11,638 nucleotides of DNA from positions 1 through 11,638 of the forward strand of contig JADFTO010000066.1 in the NCBI GenBank assembly GCA_022560215.1. The letters are read 5' to 3'. Under the pieces are notes generated by a model that ran no database searches, was not told where the DNA came from, and saw nothing but the letters and a program-made list of their open reading frames with translations. The DNA comes from Pseudomonadota bacterium (GTDB lineage Bacteria; Pseudomonadota; Alphaproteobacteria; Rhodospirillales; 2-02-FULL-58-16). Positions 7,615-11,638 of this stretch are shown here, piece by piece. Position 1 is the stretch's first letter; each line of letters begins with the position of its first letter. Position numbers and translations under genes: made by a program.

Positions 7615-7664
7615 AAAAAATCCGGGGCCGCCGCCGGATCGTAATCCCGTCAGGCGGCGGCCCC
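7615..7664 (-). terminator. Rho-independent terminator after the TctC-type receptor gene
   Basis: A perfect 12-bp GC-only stem (arms 7624-7635 and 7653-7664, loop of 17 nt) is followed on the minus strand by GGA and then six T (7620-7615). It starts 20 bp after the receptor stop codon at 7685. It should end most transcripts from the receptor before the TctA-TctB gene, leaving the permease operon to read-through or its own promoter in 7444-7614. No clear -35/-10 pair is visible there. Confidence 0.85.
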
Positions 7665-7684
7665 CAGTCAATTATACCAGGAAG

Positions 7685-8362
7685 CTACTTACAGGTGACT
7701 TCCTTGGCTTCGACCGTTTCACCCTTCGGTCCGGGAGGGTAGGTGAAGTCGCATTTCATGCCGACCTTGAAAGCCTTCCGTTTGGCCTTCTTGCCGCCGA
7801 TCATCACCTTGGTGCGGCTGCCGCTGATCTTCACCGAGTTGTCCTTGCCGCCGGCCTTGTACATCACCAGGCGGTTGCCCTTCTTGAGTCCCGTGATTTC
7901 CCCCTTATCCGTGTTCATGGCAATCGTGATCTTGGTGATTTCGGTCTTGTCGACCTTTTCCGCAGCTTCCCTTGCCGCCTGCACGATGTCGGGAGGCGAA
8001 GCGTAGAGATCCGCCATCAGCTTGCCGATTGTGGCGCCGTCGATGGGGGCGAGCTCCAGGCGCTGCTTCTTGGCGTCGGCCTGGAAGTCGGGATCATTCA
8101 TGGTCGCCATGAATGCCGTTTGCAGGGCCTTGACCCGGTCGGCGGGAACGCCCGGGGGCAGCAGGAACGGGCGGCCCCAAGCCTGGCGGGCGAAGATCAG
8201 ACGGAGGATCTGGCGGTCACGTTCGGTCTTCGCCAGGTCCATTATGAAGGGCACGTCCGGCAGGTCCGGATGCTTGGCCGTGGACATCTGGATGAGCACG
8301 ATCATCTTCTTTTCCTTGAGCCAATCGGCCTTGCGGGACTTGGCGCTGGACCAGGAGTAGCC
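7685..8362 (-). other. tctC: TctC-type (Bug family) solute-binding receptor, C-terminal fragment with extra module
   Basis: Codons 391-615 of the chimeric frame. GYSWSSAKSRKADWL, HPDLPDVPFIMDLAKT and GRPFLLPPGVPADRVKAL followed by NDPDF are hallmarks of the second lobe of tripartite tricarboxylate transporter receptors. The classical receptor would end near residue 524 of the frame (about base 7960). Here some 90 further residues follow, rich in Lys, with VKISGSRTKVMIGGKKAKRK and two Cys (C594, C614). The first lobe and signal peptide are absent because of the junction. It lies directly before the TctA-TctB gene, as expected for a complete TctABC set, and is closed by its own terminator. Confidence 0.82.
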
Positions 8363-9532
8363 GATGGCCACAATGAATCCAAGCGAGAGGCGGACCGCAT
8401 CTTTTGCAAGCGGGTGGCCTGTACGGTGAATCAATTGGAAAGCCCGCACCGAGTAGACCGCCATTACGGAGAGAACAAGCAGCAGGCCGATCGCTCCCGC
8501 GTTGCACCATATCGACAAGTAGGCGTTGTGAAAATCGCTGATGCCCATTTGTGCCGCCAGCGAGTTATGGGAACCGATGCCGCGGCCGATGACCGGACTT
8601 TCCAGGCATACATCCAGAGCGGTGGACCATAACCTCGACCGCCCGCCCAAACTCGTCGACGTCAGCCTGGCCACCAGAAAATCCGTGCTCCGCCCCTGAA
8701 GCAATCTTGCACCGCCAAACAGGAGCAGCACGCCGACCACGCCAAGTACGGCTCCCAGGCGGAGCATGCCGCCCACACCGCGACCCAACATGAGAGGCGC
8801 GCACGCCAGCGCCAGCACCACAAACCCCGTACGCGTGCCGCTCAGAAATAGACAGAGTAGCATGACGGCCATGCCGCCGACGCCCACCACACGCCATAAC
8901 CACCGCCCCTTCTGCAACGCCGCCCAAAGCATGAAGGGAAAAAGCAATGCACCGGAGGCGGCGTAGTTGGTGGCGTGCAGGGAACTGCCACCGCCAAAGC
9001 GCAGCTGTCGTCCCGAAATGAAATCGCTGGCGAAGACCATGCTCGCCATACACCAAATTACGCCCGCCACCACGAACATACGAAACAGGGCATCCACCTG
9101 GCGAAGCGATCGCAAGTAGCCGGACAAGCCGATCGTCAAGGCGACCGTCGTCACCACCAAAAGCCCGCCGGTTTGCAGAGACCACCAGACCTTCGGCGCA
9201 CGGGTTCCGCAGGCCAGGCCCAACATGGCGTAGAGGAACATGCCCCAAAATGCCCATCCCGGTACCACAAAACGCCGGGCAAGACTCAACACCAGGGTAA
9301 CCAGGGCCAACGATCGCACAAAGAATGCGGCCGTGTTCACACCGCTCGACTCGACGAAGATTAACGAGTACGAAGTAATCAAAAGGAGCAGCGATAGTCC
9401 CGTGCCCCTGACAAACTGGAAGGCGATGATGGCGACGGCCAGCGTGACGAGGGCGGCCACACCCGACACACCGAATGCGTCCATGAAGGCGGCGATCCGC
9501 CCCCCCATATCAACGCTGTACTGTGCCAACAT
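7685..9532 (-). CDS. Chimeric reading frame: O-antigen ligase N-terminal part fused in frame to TctC receptor C-terminal part
   Basis: One uninterrupted 615-codon frame from ATG 9532 to TAA-type stop region at 7685 joins two unrelated proteins. Residues 1 to about 389 are a polytopic O-antigen ligase/polymerase. From G391 (GYSWSSAKSRKADWL) to about 524 it is the C-terminal half of a TctC-type periplasmic binding protein, and a lysine-rich module follows to 615. The ligase lacks its last helices; the receptor lacks its signal peptide and about its first 180 residues. A cytoplasmic-membrane polymerase fused to half a periplasmic receptor makes no functional sense. Codon use also changes at the join, from mixed third positions in the ligase part to nearly all G/C in the receptor part. 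The most likely explanation is an assembly chimera or a recombination scar that happens to keep the frame. Family calls for both halves are firm; the existence of the fused protein is doubtful. Confidence 0.6.
   Translation of the reverse strand: MLAQYSVDMGGRIAAFMDAFGVSGVAALVTLAVAIIAFQFVRGTGLSLLLLITSYSLIFVESSGVNTAAFFVRSLALVTLVLSLARRFVVPGWAFWGMFLYAMLGLACGTRAPKVWWSLQTGGLLVVTTVALTIGLSGYLRSLRQVDALFRMFVVAGVIWCMASMVFASDFISGRQLRFGGGSSLHATNYAASGALLFPFMLWAALQKGRWLWRVVGVGGMAVMLLCLFLSGTRTGFVVLALACAPLMLGRGVGGMLRLGAVLGVVGVLLLFGGARLLQGRSTDFLVARLTSTSLGGRSRLWSTALDVCLESPVIGRGIGSHNSLAAQMGISDFHNAYLSIWCNAGAIGLLLVLSVMAVYSVRAFQLIHRTGHPLAKDAVRLSLGFIVAIGYSWSSAKSRKADWLKEKKMIVLIQMSTAKHPDLPDVPFIMDLAKTERDRQILRLIFARQAWGRPFLLPPGVPADRVKALQTAFMATMNDPDFQADAKKQRLELAPIDGATIGKLMADLYASPPDIVQAAREAAEKVDKTEITKITIAMNTDKGEITGLKKGNRLVMYKAGGKDNSVKISGSRTKVMIGGKKAKRKAFKVGMKCDFTYPPGPKGETVEAKEVTCK
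8366..9532 (-). other. O-antigen ligase/polymerase family (Wzy/WaaL-like), C-terminally truncated
   Basis: Codons 1 to about 389 of the chimeric frame. Around ten hydrophobic segments are visible between residues 24 and 273. They are followed by a large outer loop with GGRSRLWSTALDVCLESPVI and GRGIGSHN (296-323) and then DFHNAYLSIWCNAGAIGLLL (333-352). FLSGTRTG (229-236) matches the conserved Ser-x-x-Arg segment, and HNAYL with a following GxxGL is the family hallmark. Such proteins join or polymerise lipid-linked glycans on the periplasmic side of the inner membrane. The start is ATG 9532 with a weak GGAG about 13 nt upstream. The last one or two membrane helices are missing at the junction. 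Confidence 0.82.
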
Positions 9533-10232
9533 TTCGGCGCGGCTCCGGTGAGCGGTCTTCGCTCGTTACTGTAATCCAGGCGGCCGTCGCCGCTCGGGTG
9601 CCCATCGAATCAGCCAACCGGGGGCAAGAGGTCATACGAACCACTGCCGACCCCCACGCCCCCCGACGCAAGCCGGGGATCCGCGAGTCGGCAGCCGAAT
9701 CGTCGCCGGATAGCGTCACACGGCATGGATATCGGTCGATGCCGTTCATCGCAAGAGCGGCGGCGGCTGGACCACCGATGTCGCCGTCCTCGATCGCCGG
9801 GACGCCGATCGCGTTCCTCTGGCATTCCGATAATACCCCGACTTCGAGAATCCGCACGCGACAGACGATAGTCGTCGATTCCGGTACGCGGACGAGGCGA
9901 CGGATGCGTAAGAAACTGCTGCGACCGGCGGCCAATGAGAGTACTTGCCCTTCAAGATATTCGGAGGAATGGATTCGCTTGCGCCAAGGCAGAGCCTCCA
10001 AGCGCTCGTTCCGGTCCTGCGACGATCTAGTACCTGTCGATGTAGCACATGCGTCAATCGAGATGATCCCGCAAGCCCCGGCAGTGCACGCTTCAGAATG
10101 GCATTACCAGTAACGCTGCACGCTTCGCCGTCCCTGGTGCCGTCGCCGCACTGGACGTGCACCTATTCCATGGAGAACCGTATCTTGAATGCCGATGGAG
10201 AACGGCGTACATTCGCCTCTGAGCGACGACGA
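9533..10232. other. About 700 bp between divergent genes with no supported gene
   Basis: Long open frames exist on both strands (for example 9523-10113 + and 9510-10001 -), but their translations are Arg/Ser/Pro-rich, lack hydrophobic cores or known motifs, and overlap one another. The region should hold the promoters of the O-antigen ligase (leftward) and the methyltransferase (rightward). No convincing promoter boxes, strong hairpins, tRNA or repeats were seen. Confidence 0.5.
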
Positions 10233-11081
10233 ATGGCTGTGAACGGCACGAGCAAACGAAACATGGATCATCCGGCAAGACGAGAAGAAAAGAGAGTCCC
10301 CGCGCGGCCCAGGCCCCTACGATGGCGAGAGCGTGCCCTGCAATGGCTCGATTTTTCACTCGGGCGATTCCTGGATTTCGGGTGTGGGCCGGGCGGCCTG
10401 ATGGAGCAGGTGTACGATCGCTGCGTAGAGTGCCATGGTGTTGACGTAGATTCGGACAAGATCGAAGAAGCCCGGGCGAAACATGCGAACTTCACGTTGG
10501 GCGTGCTCGCCCTGGACGGCAAGACGCATTACCCCGATGACTACTTCGACACGATCGCGATCATCGAAGTGATCGAACACGTTCCCGATGAATCGACCAC
10601 GCTCGCAGAGTTGGCACGGATTCTAAGGCCCGGTGGCAAACTGCTGCTGACAACCCCCCACCGCGGCTGGCTCACGTTCCTCGACGTCGGCAACTTCAAG
10701 TTCGTTTTTCCACGCTTGCACCGCTTCATCCATGTGAGAATCAAAGGCGACGGCGGCTACTACCAGGATCGATTCGTTCGGGGGGCCGAAAAGGGGCTCA
10801 TCGGCGACATATCGGTATCGAACCATCGACGACCCTGGCACCGCCATTACAAACCGGCGCAGATTACGACCGCCTGTCCGCCATCGCTGGTGCTGCAGAA
10901 ACATGCCGTCTACTTTCCCTGCCTCCGTGCGATGATGGCCGTGGAGGTGGCTCTGCGAACGGCTAGCCGGGGACGCATCAAAAACCTACCCCGTCCGCTC
11001 GCGGCGTTGGAGCGCAGGCTCAGCGAGATTGAATCGCGAACGGGCGATCAATTGGTCATGCTTTTTACCAAGAAAACCTGA
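10233..11081 (+). CDS. Class I SAM-dependent methyltransferase
   Basis: From ATG 10233 the protein has 282 residues; ATG 10170 and ATG 10263 are alternatives, and none has a clear Shine-Dalgarno site. The frame extends back to 9945, but that part is of low quality and lies before the conserved fold. Motif I is RFLDFGCGPGGLMEQ. The acidic end of strand 2 is HGVDVDSDKIEEA. FDTIAIIEVIEHVPDES is the motif around strand 4, and LARILRPGGKLLLTTPH is the post-motif typical of the Methyltransf_11/UbiE-like group. The C-terminal 120 residues are less typical and may form the acceptor site. The neighbouring O-antigen ligase and DUF4091 protein suggest methylation of a sugar or glycan precursor, but the acceptor cannot be told from sequence. 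It converges with the DUF4091 gene, 44 bp apart. Confidence 0.82.
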   Translation: MAVNGTSKRNMDHPARREEKRVPARPRPLRWRERALQWLDFSLGRFLDFGCGPGGLMEQVYDRCVECHGVDVDSDKIEEARAKHANFTLGVLALDGKTHYPDDYFDTIAIIEVIEHVPDESTTLAELARILRPGGKLLLTTPHRGWLTFLDVGNFKFVFPRLHRFIHVRIKGDGGYYQDRFVRGAEKGLIGDISVSNHRRPWHRHYKPAQITTACPPSLVLQKHAVYFPCLRAMMAVEVALRTASRGRIKNLPRPLAALERRLSEIESRTGDQLVMLFTKKT

Positions 11082-11125
11082 CCGGTGGACGCTCTTGTGA
11101 TCATGACGTCGCGGGCCCTCACTTT

Positions 11126-11638
11126 CTACGGCTCGGCTCCGCTCTCGTACAACAGTTTTCGCAATGCCTCGATTTCGACGGTCAGCCGACGTCGAGCTTC
11201 GTATACCGTATCGGGGTCGTTGACGTGGGCGAGTACTTCAGCCACGACTCCGGCAAGCACGGACTCCGCCTTCTTCAACCATTCGGGAGACAATGGCCGC
11301 TTGCGCGCCAGCTTGATTAGCGAATCAAGCGTATGGAGATATTCGTAATCCTCCACGCCCTCGCGCCACGCCTCCCAGCGCCGGCTGGGAATGAATGGCT
11401 CACCTTGGGCATCCACTGGGGCGTCGGCACCATCGTACACGACCGACCATCGGCCACGACTACAAGTAAAGTCGTCCCAGCCGTTGCAGGTCTGTTTCTG
11501 TCGACCGGTGGCGTAGACCCAGAACGCACAGCCTGTATCGCCCGCGGACCAGGCACGCCAAGGTTGCAGGCGGTAATAGCCATAAGGAGAACGGGATTTC
11601 GCCTCGCGGCCCGTGTTGTAGCGCCCGAGTTCCGCGTT
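11126..11638 (-). CDS. DUF4091 glycoside hydrolase-like protein, C-terminal part (5' end outside window)
   Basis: The frame is open from the window edge to TAG at 11126 (170 residues). It holds YYRLQPWRAWSAGDTGCAFW near its start, then a W-V-Y strand, then IPSRRWEAWREGVEDYEYL, the characteristic C-terminal signature of DUF4091 proteins. The rest is helical (roughly the last 75 residues) and ends in LRKLLYESGAEP. The GTG at 11440 is internal and not the start, because the conserved fold continues upstream of it. DUF4091 domains sit at the end of large, often secreted proteins with a TIM-barrel-like fold implicated in glycan breakdown; activity is mostly uncharacterised. The presence of a polysaccharide ligase and a methyltransferase nearby fits a glycan locus. 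Confidence 0.82.
   Translation of the reverse strand, partial: NAELGRYNTGREAKSRSPYGYYRLQPWRAWSAGDTGCAFWVYATGRQKQTCNGWDDFTCSRGRWSVVYDGADAPVDAQGEPFIPSRRWEAWREGVEDYEYLHTLDSLIKLARKRPLSPEWLKKAESVLAGVVAEVLAHVNDPDTVYEARRRLTVEIEALRKLLYESGAEP

Noticed and set aside
7274..8632. A 452-codon plus-strand open frame across the permease start and receptor
   Set aside because: It is antisense to well-supported coding sequence and crosses the terminator; no motif seen.
9523..10113. A 196-codon plus-strand frame and an overlapping 163-codon minus-strand frame (9510-10001) as genes
   Set aside because: They overlap head-on, have low-complexity Arg/Ser/Pro content, no hydrophobic core and no known motif; both intrude on the start of the O-antigen ligase.
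11082..11125. Terminator between the methyltransferase and DUF4091 genes
   Set aside because: No stem with a T run on either strand was found in this 44-bp gap.

Overview
The window reads as two unlike stretches joined near position 8365. Positions 1 to about 8362 are high-GC DNA with almost uniform G or C at third codon positions. Their families (tripartite tricarboxylate transporter, ornithine-cyclodeaminase-like proteins, beta-hydroxyacid dehydrogenases, a ThDP enzyme) suggest a proteobacterium, probably alphaproteobacterial; this taxonomy is an inference. Positions from about 8366 to 11638 have more mixed third positions and carry surface-glycan genes. They could come from another organism, for example a planctomycete-like one, joined by assembly error or by real recombination.

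Layout. Positions 1-660 (+) hold the 3' part of an ornithine-cyclodeaminase/mu-crystallin family gene. It converges on a full-length paralog at 669-1784 (-). The two 3' ends form a 51-bp inverted repeat with four mismatches. Reading leftward on the minus strand from 8362 come: the C-terminal part of a TctC-type solute receptor with an extra C-terminal module (7685-8362), a strong intrinsic terminator (7615-7664), a TctA permease fused to a TctB-like domain (5395-7443), two paralogous 285-residue beta-hydroxyacid dehydrogenases (4497-5354 and 3621-4478), a ThDP enzyme of the acetolactate synthase/benzoylformate decarboxylase superfamily (1816-3573), and the ornithine-cyclodeaminase paralog. The five genes from the permease to the paralog lie on one strand with gaps of 18-47 bp, so they are very probably one operon.

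Likely joint role (inference): sodium- or proton-driven import of an organic or amino acid by the Tct system. The imported acid would then be handled by an NAD(P)-dependent ornithine-cyclodeaminase-like enzyme, a ThDP-dependent lyase and two hydroxyacid dehydrogenases. Several key motifs differ from the characterised relatives: the substrate loop of both dehydrogenases, the catalytic Asp region of both ornithine-cyclodeaminase relatives, and the first Gly of the ThDP motif. The substrate is therefore probably not one of the textbook ones.

The right part holds the N-terminal 389 or so residues of an O-antigen ligase/polymerase (up to 9532, -), about 700 bp with no supported gene, a class I SAM methyltransferase (about 10233-11081, +), and the C-terminal end of a DUF4091 glycosidase-like protein running off the window (11126-11638, -). 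Together they look like part of an extracellular polysaccharide locus. The O-antigen ligase and the receptor are fused in frame in one 615-codon reading frame, which is the strongest sign of a chimeric junction.
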